DNA of 52,672 bases, from assembly GCA_034422735.1 (NCBI GenBank), contig DAOUJL010000073.1:1-52672 (forward strand). Reading direction: 5' to 3'. This document shows, piece by piece, positions 7,747 through 15,330 of this stretch. Position numbers and translations under genes: made by a program. Within the stretch, counting starts at the first letter, position 1. The number at the start of each line of letters is the position of its first letter. This DNA comes from CATOSD01 sp034422735 (GTDB lineage Bacteria > Chloroflexota > Dehalococcoidia > Lucifugimonadales > CATOSD01). The notes under the pieces were generated by a model. That model saw only the letters and a program-made list of their open reading frames with translations, was not told where the DNA came from and made no database searches.

Positions 7747-10700
7747 TTACAGCCTCGGCACCGGCCGCGTGCGGATGTCCCTACTGGCGCGTATGTCTCG
7801 CTTCAACTGCTCGCCGTCGATTCCGTCCCTCCACGCTCCGGCAGAGGCTTGCAGCGCGTTGAGCTTTCGCCAGTCCGGGGGCATCACCGCGCCCAATGCC
7901 TCCTTGCGTTCACCCAGCCAGTCCAGCACCAGCTTCCGCTCCGTAGCTGACAGCCCGTAGGCGTCGAATACAACAGTGTCTATGTCTACTTCGGCATGAG
8001 GATCAATATCACCTTTTGCCAATGTTTCAACATGTTGGGAAAGACGTTTGTCCATCTCCTCAGTAAGAGGCGGAATCGGAAGTTGTTCTAAGAACTGCAC
8101 AAAGACTTGGAGGTAGCCGTTTTGTAAAGGGGTACAGAGATGAGATAGCAGCCACCATCCGACAGCCGAGTTCACTATCGCTGCAACTGCGGGAGTGGGA
8201 GGAACCGTAAAAAAACATGCGTCGTTGTGGTACGCCCCAGACTTGTCATACGCGAAAGTGGGTGAGTTTATGAACCGGTTGAAGATGATCTTCGGATGGG
8301 CAAATTGTTCGTGATAAGCAACAGGGTCTTGAGGTTCGTACCACTTATAGGAGCCCGGCTTCCTTCCTGGGCCACGCTGCCCACTGGTTGCTTTGGGTTC
8401 CAAATCCTTACGCCACCACGACAGATGTTCCTTGATTGCTGGATAGTTATCTATATCTGTACCACGCCCCGTAAATATGACGTACAACCCCGCCGGCTCC
8501 GCCCTCCACCGCTTGATGTCCCTTCCCCTAAGCCACGGCTTGATAACCTCCGCGCTACGTGGGTCCTCCTCAATCAGTTCGTCCCGCTTAGCCTGGCTTA
8601 TTTCAAACGCATCTTTCAGACCGGTCTTAATCCCATAGTACAGGCGGCCATTGACAAACCTACCCAAGGGCGTGCCTTGGCCCATAAGCCGCTCAAAAAG
8701 CCGGACTAGGGCGGGGTCCTCCAGAATCCAGCCGCCCTTCTGCAACATGACCTGCGGGAAATCGTTAATCTCAGTCCTTGCGAGCAGTCCGTCCAGGTCT
8801 TCCAACACACCGCGCACGCTCTCAGTGTTGACCTTCAGTTTGTCTTCCGAGAGTGTCTTACGAATCGGGACAGCCAAGTCAGCCACCTTCAGGGCATGGC
8901 CGACTGCGTCGTCCGAGTGGCTGCCCACCAGCACGGCCGGATAGGCAGCAATAGCCTTGCCGTCGGCTTCAAACAGGGGCAGGTCACCGAAGTCGATGAT
9001 CCGCTGGATGCGAAGTGAAACGGGAAGGTGTTCACGCGTCCGGGCACCATACGCGGCTCGCATGAACTTGTTGCTTGTAATGAAAGAAAGCCAGCCGCCG
9101 GGCCGGAGTATCTGCAAGGCGCGGGCGTAAAAGTAGACCAAGAGGTCCGCCATACCTGTGTGGACCTCGGGAAAGGCTTCCGCATAGGAGTTCTGGTCCT
9201 CAGCATCCAGCTTCTCCTGGCGCACGTAGGGCGGATTCGCCAGCACAATGTCAAAGCCGGCTTTGGGGTCGCCCTCCCGGAGTACCTCCGGGAAGGCAAT
9301 GGGCCAGAGGAAAGGCTTCTGCACCAAAGCGAAGTCCGTCGACTCCATGTTTTCCAGCAGGGAACGCATGCGGTCTATGAGCCCCTCGGCTCTCTTCAGC
9401 GCCGTCTTAGTAATCCGCCGGGAGCCTTCCTCCATCGCTTCCAGCAGGCCCTGGAGTTCTGCCTCGGCCTTCTCTAGGGCATCCGCCAAGTGCAGGCGGA
9501 CGATCTCACGCTGGTCCCGAGCGATGAAATCTCGCAACTCGCGAAGACGTTTGGGGTTCCTGTGTGTCCCCTCGAACTCCCGCCGCCGCCGCGCGATGTT
9601 GTTCTCCATCCGCTGGAGGCTGCCTTGAAGTTCCAGGTCGAGCTGCAATCCCTTGGGCGGCGGCCATGACTCCTTGAATACGACGCCCGCCACCCGGTCC
9701 ACCAGCGAGTCTCCGGCCACTATTTGGAAGTCCAGGTTGGGCAGCGCCCAGTCTGAGTTGGGCACGGGAGGTTCGTCCATGTCCAGCACCATCGAGAGCC
9801 AGAGGCGCAGGCGGCATATCTCCACGGCTTCAGGGTTGATGTCCACCCCGAACAGGCTGTTCTCGATAATGCGCCGCTTCCAATCGCTCACCGTCCGGTA
9901 GAGTTCTTCAGGCTCAACATAGCGTCGCTTTGCGAAGAGGATTCCTCGCCGCAGGGCCACCATCTCTTGGATGGTGCCCAAGAGGAAAGCCCCGGAGCCG
10001 ACGGCCGGGTCGCACACACGGACGGTCTCCAGCGCGTCGATGAGGGCATCAGCCGGAATGTCGGGCAGGGGCTGGTACTCGTCCCTGGAACCCGCCGCTT
10101 CCTGGCGGAGAGCGTTCAGCTTGGATTGTTCAACGCCAGAGGCGTCCCGCAGGTAGCCGTCCAAGGCCTCGCGGCACATGAAGTGGACGACCTCTCGCGG
10201 GGTGTAATAGGTGCCCGTGTTGCGACGCTCATCGCCCTGATATAGGTTCTCGAAGACCCGCCCCAGGAGCTCCGGGTCGGGGTCAACAGATTGATCGTCC
10301 GGCGTTGACTCTCTGGTGGTGAACCGATAGCGAGAAAGCAGGCCGAGGAGGGTTTGCTGCTCGCCTTCTTCACTATCGGCATCGGGGTCGAACACTTCGT
10401 CCGGCAGGGACACCTGCCCCGCGTCGTCGATGCGATCCTCTAGCGCGTTCCGACGGAACAAGCCACCATTCAGGTAGGGTACGAAGCCCAATACCGGGTG
10501 CTCCCCCCGGCTGCTGCTCCCCGTCGCCATCGCATCGAAGAACATCGGGGCCAGGATGCCGCGATAGTATTCGCCCTCTTGCGTCTCTGCCCGCTTGTCC
10601 CAAAGATTCAGCAAGTAAGTCGGCGAACCCATCCCTCCGGGTGCTCCCAGCCAACGCTTGGCCTGAAGGAACCAGAGAAAGAGCACCCGGCCCATCTGTC

Positions 10701-11412
10701 GGGTGGCCCAGGCGCGGGCCTCCTCTTCGCCGAGAGAAGTGATTACAGGATGCTCCGGGTTGTGGGCTAGGAGCGCCTTGGCTATACGGTCCCGGACGGC
10801 GGCATACTCCTGGTAGAACCTAGTGGTGACGCGCTCAACACTGAATTGCTGCTGCCACAGCCTGGATACTTCCAGAAGATTCGCCCCGGGAGTGATACGT
10901 AACCCCCGTAGCAGGTCCCGGTGGAACCGGGTGGGATTTTCGAGGTCGAGGTGGGCACGAATGCTGGTGACAGCTCCATTGGAGGAACCAACCTGTGTAC
11001 GAGGAAAGACGAGCTCAGCTTCATTGCGTCGATGGGTGGACGGCGGAACCAGCAGGGCTAAAGACCGTCTATCGGGAACATGTTCTACAAGAGCGCGGGT
11101 GATACGCCGCCGCGACCGGTCTCTGTCTGAGGACCTGAAGCCCCAGTCCGAAAGCACGCCAATCCACAGGCCGGCCTCTGCCGGATCTGCCTTGCGGCCC
11201 CCGACGCGGTAGAGCTCGCTTACACCGAAGCCTCCATCGCCCCGACCACGCAGGAACTGCTTCAGCCCACCGGAAAGAGCGCCAGCCAGCCGGTCTTCTG
11301 GGTTCGGGACTGGTTCGAAACCCAGGAACGCGGCTAGGCTCTCGGCCCTCTGAGGATCGCCACCGAAGTCCTGAAGGATGGTGGCAACGTTGCCGTTAGC
11401 GTCGAAAGTCAT
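7747..11412 (-). CDS. Eco57I-type adenine-specific DNA methyltransferase / R-M protein
   Basis: A 1221-residue protein with the gamma-class N6-adenine methylase core: AdoMet motif I as CDPAVGSGAFLLG (near residue 465), FGVDINPEAVEICRLRL (motif II region), and catalytic motif IV NPPYVRQ (near residue 724). The roughly 450-residue N-terminal region contains FSVERVTTRFYQEY and RVLFLWFLQAK, which recur in Eco57I/type IIG-like and BREX PglX-like proteins. The C-terminal 400 residues resemble a target-recognition region (KPWLRGRDI, SYKWYEP). No clear PD-(D/E)xK nuclease motif is visible, so it may modify host DNA while cutting is done by another gene. ATG at 11412 overlaps the upstream TGA (ATGA), indicating coupling with the HTH gene. 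Confidence 0.88.
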   Translation of the reverse strand: MTFDANGNVATILQDFGGDPQRAESLAAFLGFEPVPNPEDRLAGALSGGLKQFLRGRGDGGFGVSELYRVGGRKADPAEAGLWIGVLSDWGFRSSDRDRSRRRITRALVEHVPDRRSLALLVPPSTHRRNEAELVFPRTQVGSSNGAVTSIRAHLDLENPTRFHRDLLRGLRITPGANLLEVSRLWQQQFSVERVTTRFYQEYAAVRDRIAKALLAHNPEHPVITSLGEEEARAWATRQMGRVLFLWFLQAKRWLGAPGGMGSPTYLLNLWDKRAETQEGEYYRGILAPMFFDAMATGSSSRGEHPVLGFVPYLNGGLFRRNALEDRIDDAGQVSLPDEVFDPDADSEEGEQQTLLGLLSRYRFTTRESTPDDQSVDPDPELLGRVFENLYQGDERRNTGTYYTPREVVHFMCREALDGYLRDASGVEQSKLNALRQEAAGSRDEYQPLPDIPADALIDALETVRVCDPAVGSGAFLLGTIQEMVALRRGILFAKRRYVEPEELYRTVSDWKRRIIENSLFGVDINPEAVEICRLRLWLSMVLDMDEPPVPNSDWALPNLDFQIVAGDSLVDRVAGVVFKESWPPPKGLQLDLELQGSLQRMENNIARRRREFEGTHRNPKRLRELRDFIARDQREIVRLHLADALEKAEAELQGLLEAMEEGSRRITKTALKRAEGLIDRMRSLLENMESTDFALVQKPFLWPIAFPEVLREGDPKAGFDIVLANPPYVRQEKLDAEDQNSYAEAFPEVHTGMADLLVYFYARALQILRPGGWLSFITSNKFMRAAYGARTREHLPVSLRIQRIIDFGDLPLFEADGKAIAAYPAVLVGSHSDDAVGHALKVADLAVPIRKTLSEDKLKVNTESVRGVLEDLDGLLARTEINDFPQVMLQKGGWILEDPALVRLFERLMGQGTPLGRFVNGRLYYGIKTGLKDAFEISQAKRDELIEEDPRSAEVIKPWLRGRDIKRWRAEPAGLYVIFTGRGTDIDNYPAIKEHLSWWRKDLEPKATSGQRGPGRKPGSYKWYEPQDPVAYHEQFAHPKIIFNRFINSPTFAYDKSGAYHNDACFFTVPPTPAVAAIVNSAVGWWLLSHLCTPLQNGYLQVFVQFLEQLPIPPLTEEMDKRLSQHVETLAKGDIDPHAEVDIDTVVFDAYGLSATERKLVLDWLGERKEALGAVMPPDWRKLNALQASAGAWRDGIDGEQLKRDIRASRDIRTRPVPRL

Positions 11413-11912
11413 GACTCAGACCCCACACCGTCGATGACCTTAACCGAGGAGTGCTCGAAGTCCATCCCGAACCTCGCACAATCAAACGGGTCGGGATAGA
11501 CGATGGCCTTGTCAGGTTCCTTCGGAAACTTCACGGGCAGCCACTGTTCCATTTCCGCATTTTTCTCCCTGAACTGAGGCAAGACTGCCAGCACCCTCTT
11601 GGCCTCAGTGACCGCTCCATCGTAAGTGGAGTGCTCATCCTGGTAATCAGGGAAGGGCAACCCGAGTCCCCATCCCATGAATCCCACTCTGTACCGCACC
11701 AAATCGCTGGCTAGCTCCTTCATCTCGGCGTCGCTCAGGTCGTAGTGGTCGCGGATAGCCTCCGCACTGATGCGGTACTCTCGAGCGACACCTTTTACCC
11801 GTACCTTGGACGCCTCAAGCCGTCCATCTACGATTCGCTGGCGGACAGCTTGGGGCGTGATCCCAAAGAACTGGGCCACCTCTGGGACTGTGAACATTCT
11901 CTCTTGGGTCAT
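11409..11912 (-). CDS. Excisionase/MerR-like helix-turn-helix protein, first gene of the defence cassette
   Basis: About 167 residues. The N-terminal 60 form a MerR/excisionase-type winged helix (FTVPEVAQFFGITPQAVRQ, then REYRISAEAIRDHY). The C-terminal 100 residues are unrecognised and aromatic-rich (VGFMGWGLGLPFPDY). The ATG at 11912 is preferred; a GTG at 11915 is in frame just upstream. As the first gene of the cassette, ending in a 4-bp overlap with the methylase, it is a candidate transcriptional controller (C-protein-like) or a specificity subunit. The excisionase-like fold together with a neighbouring tRNA gene also permits a role in element mobility, but no integrase is visible in the window. 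Confidence 0.75.
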   Translation of the reverse strand: MTQERMFTVPEVAQFFGITPQAVRQRIVDGRLEASKVRVKGVAREYRISAEAIRDHYDLSDAEMKELASDLVRYRVGFMGWGLGLPFPDYQDEHSTYDGAVTEAKRVLAVLPQFREKNAEMEQWLPVKFPKEPDKAIVYPDPFDCARFGMDFEHSSVKVIDGVGSES

Positions 11913-11954
11913 CACGCCTAACTCACGCCTTCTATCAAGTCGAGCACCGAAGCA

Positions 11955-11983
11955 ATTCTAACAAAGCACAGCAATCGACACAA
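11955..11983 (-). promoter_or_regulatory. Candidate sigma-70 promoter of the defence cassette
   Basis: On the minus strand TTGTGT (11983-11978) is followed after 17 bp by TAGAAT (11960-11955). The -10 hexamer matches consensus at five of six positions; the -35 matches at three. It lies about 43 bp before the ATG at 11912 in an AT-richer intergenic stretch. This is a by-eye prediction. Confidence 0.4.
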
Positions 11984-12172
11984 TCCAGCAAAGGGGAGCA
12001 AGAATGGGAAGGCAGGGACTAGCGGCCGAGGGCACACACCCCTGCGGATGAAGGACCACAGAGGCGTGGAGGACTCAGACTCGTGGAACGAGCGCCCAAG
12101 CCGTCGGTGTAGCTTCCCTGACTACACCGCAAGTTTGAAGGTCAATGTGAAAGTTCTTGTTTTTATCAAGTC

Positions 12173-12248
12173 TGGTGGAGCTGGGGGGACTCGAACCCCC
12201 TGCCTCTTCAATGCCATTGAAGCGCTCTCCCAGATGAGCTACAGCCCC
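12173..12248 (-). tRNA. tRNA-Ala (anticodon GGC)
   Basis: A 76-nt cloverleaf on the minus strand begins GGGGCTGTAGCTCA and ends with GTTCGAGTCCCC and an encoded CCA (12175-12173). The anticodon arm CTTCA-ATGGCAT-TGAAG carries anticodon GGC, reading the alanine codons GCC/GCU. Position 3:70 is a G-U pair, the alanine identity element. The 3' end of the tRNA faces the defence region, the usual orientation for an island inserted at a tRNA gene. No copy of the 3' end was seen at the left side within the window. Confidence 0.96.
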
Positions 12249-12355
12249 TCCCGCGCCGCGGGACCGACCGCGGGCGCAGCGCACCAATTCTAGCAAAGCG
12301 GCGGACTGGCGCGCAACCGGCGCGGGCGGCGTGGCCGGGCCTTTTCGCTTTTACC

Positions 12356-12398
12356 GTCACCCCCATCCTAACCTTCCCCCGTCAAGGGGGAAGGGACT
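12356..12398. repeat. Dispersed hairpin repeat, copy 1
   Basis: The sequence reads CACCCCCATCCTAACCTT, then CCCCC-gtca-AGGGGGAAGG. The arms CCTTCCCCC/GGGGGAAGG form a 9-10 bp stem with a 4-nt loop. A near-identical copy is at 14250-14291 and a diverged relative at 29679-29720. It resembles the intergenic CCC-rich REP-like hairpins common in bacteria. Confidence 0.75.
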
Positions 12399-12489
12399 GA
12401 GTTGGAGCGTGGAAACCATTGCGTCCTTGGGTTACAATCGACGCGCCGGGCTCTCCCAGGGATTTAGCTGAGGGCAGTTTGCGTCCGGT

Positions 12490-14265
12490 GTGGAGGCGTC
12501 GCCGGTGGCTTCTGAGCAGGTAAACGAGACCGTACGATACGAGCCGCACGAGAATCCGCCGGTCGCGCTGACGGTGGGCGCGGGCGTTCAGGCCGCGCTT
12601 TCCATAGTCGCGGGCATCGTGCTGACGCCCGTCATCATCGTGAACGTGGCGGAGACGGGCGCGGACTACCTGGCGTGGGCGGTGTTCGCGGCCATGGTGG
12701 TGAGCGGGATCACCACCGTACTGCAGGCCGTGCGCGTGTGGCGGATAGGCTCGGGCCACGTGCTGATGATGGGCACGTCGGGCGCGTTCATCGCGGTGTG
12801 TGTGGCGGCGCTGGTGGAGGGCGGCCCGGCCACGATGGCCAGTCTCGTGGTGGTGTCATCACTCTTTCAGTTCATGCTCGCCTTCAGGCTGTCGTGGTTC
12901 CGGCGGCTGCTGACGCCGGTCGTCTCCGGCACGGTGATTATGCTCATAGCGGCCACGGTGCTGCCGATACTGTACGACATGATGTCCACTGTGCCGGAGG
13001 GTGTTTCGGCGTCGGCGGGAGCGATAGCGGCGGCGGTGACGGCGGTGGCGGTGGTGGCGTTGGCGATGCGCGGGCCGAAGATCGTGCGCATCTGGGCGCC
13101 CATCATCGGTATCGGGGTGGGCTGCGTCGTGTCCGTGCCGTTCGGGCTGTACGACGCTCAGCCGATACTGGACGCGCCCTGGTTCGGCGTGCCGGTGGCG
13201 TCGTGGCCGGGGCTGGACGTGACGCCGGGGGCGGAGTTCTGGGCGCTGCTGCCGGCGTTCGTGGTGGTGACGCTGGTGGGGGCGGTGGAGACGCTGGGCG
13301 ACGCGGTGGCGATCCAGCGCGTGTCGCGCCGCAGGCCGCGGGCGACGGACTTTCGGGTGGTGCAGGGGGCGCTGAACGCGGACGGGATGGGCAACCTGCT
13401 TTCGGGGCTGGCGGGCACGACGCCCAACACCACCTACTCGTCCAGCATATCGCTGGCGGAGCTGACCGGAATCGGCGCGCGAAGGGTGGGGGTGGCTATC
13501 GGGATCATCTTCATACTGCTGGCCTTCTTCCCGAAAGCGACCGCGCTCATCATCGCGATTCCGGCCCCCGTCGCGGGCGGCTACGTCATGTTCCTTATCG
13601 CCCTGCTGTTCGTGCAGGGGATGCGAATCGCGCTGAGCGAGGGGCTGGATACGCGCAAGGCGGCGATAATCGGCGTGGCGTTCTGGGTGGGCGTGGGATT
13701 CCAGGGCCAGATGATCTTCCCCGACCTGGTCGGGGAGGGATTCATGGCGGTGCTGCTGGGCAACGGCATGACGGCGGGGGCGATAGTGGCGGTGGGGCTG
13801 TCGGCGTTCGGGGAGCTGACGGGACCGCGCCGCCGGTCGCTGCGGGTGACGCTGGACGACGACGCGTTGCCAAAGGTGCTCGACTTCGCGCGCGGCTTTT
13901 CGTCCCGCCACAGGTGGGACGAGGCGGCGGCGGACCGGCTGGCGGCGGCGAGCGAGGAGACGCTGGCGATACTGTCGCAGTACGGCGCGGAGGACGGCGG
14001 CGGCGCGAAGAGGCTGCGCGTGTCGGCGCGGATGGAGGGCGAAGCGGCGGAGCTGGAGTTCGCGTCCGCGATGGAGGGTGAGAACCTCGAGGACAAGCTG
14101 TCTTACCTGAGCGAGCTTCCCCAGGCGCCGGACGAGAGCGAGATTTCGTACCGGCTGCTGCGCCACTACGCGCACTCTATCAACCACCAGAAGTACTACG
14201 GCATCGACGTGATCTCGCTACGGGTGGACGGCCCGCAGGGGCAGGCGGCGTCACCCCCATCCTAG
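12490..14265 (+). CDS. NCS2-family nucleobase permease with C-terminal HATPase-like extension
   Basis: 591 residues. Residues about 20-440 are a polytopic NCS2/UraA-type (SLC23) transporter with many membrane helices, the typical substrate-helix motif PAFVVVTLVGAVETLGDAVA, and the GTTPNTTYSSSISL loop. This family moves uracil, xanthine or urate by proton symport. Residues about 450-575 are an unusual soluble tail (DFARGFSSRHRWDEAAADRL, AAASEETLAIL). It recalls the N-terminal helices of RsbW/HATPase_c_2 anti-sigma kinases, although a clear ATP-lid G-box is not evident. The start is GTG 12490; GTG 12505 is possible. The last four codons and the stop lie inside hairpin repeat copy 2. Confidence 0.85.
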   Translation: MEASPVASEQVNETVRYEPHENPPVALTVGAGVQAALSIVAGIVLTPVIIVNVAETGADYLAWAVFAAMVVSGITTVLQAVRVWRIGSGHVLMMGTSGAFIAVCVAALVEGGPATMASLVVVSSLFQFMLAFRLSWFRRLLTPVVSGTVIMLIAATVLPILYDMMSTVPEGVSASAGAIAAAVTAVAVVALAMRGPKIVRIWAPIIGIGVGCVVSVPFGLYDAQPILDAPWFGVPVASWPGLDVTPGAEFWALLPAFVVVTLVGAVETLGDAVAIQRVSRRRPRATDFRVVQGALNADGMGNLLSGLAGTTPNTTYSSSISLAELTGIGARRVGVAIGIIFILLAFFPKATALIIAIPAPVAGGYVMFLIALLFVQGMRIALSEGLDTRKAAIIGVAFWVGVGFQGQMIFPDLVGEGFMAVLLGNGMTAGAIVAVGLSAFGELTGPRRRSLRVTLDDDALPKVLDFARGFSSRHRWDEAAADRLAAASEETLAILSQYGAEDGGGAKRLRVSARMEGEAAELEFASAMEGENLEDKLSYLSELPQAPDESEISYRLLRHYAHSINHQKYYGIDVISLRVDGPQGQAASPPS

Positions 14266-14291
14266 CCTTCCCCCTGCGAGGGGGAAGGGAC
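14250..14291. repeat. Dispersed hairpin repeat, copy 2, supplying a gene's stop codon
   Basis: CACCCCCATCCTAGCCTT then CCCCC-tgcg-AGGGGGAAGGGAC, differing from copy 1 mainly at one base before the stem and in the loop. Its CCATCCTAG provides the last residues (SPPS) and the TAG of the permease gene. The hairpin could also end transcription, but it has no T-tract. Confidence 0.75.
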
Positions 14292-14309
14292 AAGAGCAAA
14301 GGAGAGGAC

Positions 14310-15299
14310 ATGGAGCAGAGGCAACTCGGGGACAGCGGCCTGTACACGTCGGCCATCGGTTTCGGCACGTGGGAGATGAGCACGACGATGTACGGACACA
14401 TCGACGTGGAGGAGGCGGCGACGGCGGTCCACGCCGCGATCGATCACGGCATAACGCTGTTCGACACCGCGGAGGTCTATGGGCCGTACCACTCTGAGAG
14501 GCTGCTCGCCAAGGCGTTGGGCAATAGGCGCGGCGACGTGGTGCTCGTCAGCAAGGTGGGCTTCCAGTACGATGAGGACAACCGGAACGCCGGGCGCAAC
14601 TCCAAGTACGACCACGTGATAGCGCGGACGGAGGGTTGTTTGCAGCGCCTGGAGACCGACTACCTGGATCTGTTGCTCATACACTGGCCCGACCACGACA
14701 CGCCTTTCGAGGAGACGATGTCGGCGCTCAACAGGCTGAAGGAAGACGGCAAGATACGGAGCTACGGCGTGTCGAACTTCACGCCCGAGATGATGGCCGA
14801 ATGCGAGCGATACGGCCACCTCGCGGCCAACCAGGTGGGATACCACATGTTCGACCGGCGGATGGAGTCGGCCGTGCTACCCTTCTGCGCCGAAAGGAAC
14901 ATCGGATTCATGGCTTACGGCACGCTCGGATTCGGCCTGCTGTCGGGCGCGTTCACGCCGCAGACCTCGTTCGGGGAGGGCGACTGGCGTCACCGCGGCG
15001 TCGCGTTCGGGCTTCCGCTGTTCCAGCCGGAGGAGTTCGCGAAGGAGCTGCGGGTCGTCGAGCGGCTGAAGTCCATCGCCGCCGACCACGGCAGAAGCGT
15101 GGCGCAGCTCGCCATCGCCTGGACGACCGGACACGCGGCGGTATCCGTCGGGCTGGTCGGCGTCAGGAACGAGCGCGAGCTGAAGGAGAACGTGGCCGCC
15201 GCGGACTGGAAGCTGGACGACGAAACGCGCGCCCGCATCGACGCGGCGTTCGAGGCGGAAGGCGTACCGACGCACGTGGACTCCCCGCAGGCGGTGTGA
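14310..15299 (+). CDS. Aldo/keto reductase
   Basis: A 329-residue TIM-barrel oxidoreductase that should reduce aldehydes or ketones with NADPH in the cytoplasm. The catalytic tetrad is readable: D52 and Y57 (LFDTAEVYG), K82 (LVSKVGF) and the His of LLLIHWPDHD. The cofactor-binding region is near the C-terminus (VGLVGVRNERELKENV). AAAGGAGAGG stands just before the ATG, a strong ribosome binding site. Family members in this clade include l-glyceraldehyde 3-phosphate reductase-like and voltage-gated K-channel beta-like enzymes; the substrate cannot be told. It is flanked by the repeat hairpin upstream and converges with the GH15 gene downstream. Confidence 0.93.
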   Translation: MEQRQLGDSGLYTSAIGFGTWEMSTTMYGHIDVEEAATAVHAAIDHGITLFDTAEVYGPYHSERLLAKALGNRRGDVVLVSKVGFQYDEDNRNAGRNSKYDHVIARTEGCLQRLETDYLDLLLIHWPDHDTPFEETMSALNRLKEDGKIRSYGVSNFTPEMMAECERYGHLAANQVGYHMFDRRMESAVLPFCAERNIGFMAYGTLGFGLLSGAFTPQTSFGEGDWRHRGVAFGLPLFQPEEFAKELRVVERLKSIAADHGRSVAQLAIAWTTGHAAVSVGLVGVRNERELKENVAAADWKLDDETRARIDAAFEAEGVPTHVDSPQAV

Positions 15300-15310
15300 G
15301 GTTCTGTGAG

Positions 15311-15324
15311 GGCGGCGAGCCGCC
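15311..15324. terminator. Candidate bidirectional hairpin between convergent genes
   Basis: GGCGG-CGAG-CCGCC forms a GC-only stem with a 4-nt loop in the 31-bp gap between the convergent aldo/keto reductase and GH15 genes. No T-tract follows on either strand, so it is at best a weak or Rho-assisted terminator. Confidence 0.3.
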
Positions 15325-15330
15325 GGCCTG

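Noticed and set aside
12075..12296. Small frames across the tRNA-Ala
   Set aside because: They are accidental open frames over a well-formed tRNA gene.
12859..14187. 442-codon minus-strand frame opposite the permease
   Set aside because: Arg/His-rich translation without any domain, exactly antisense to membrane helices of the NCS2 permease.
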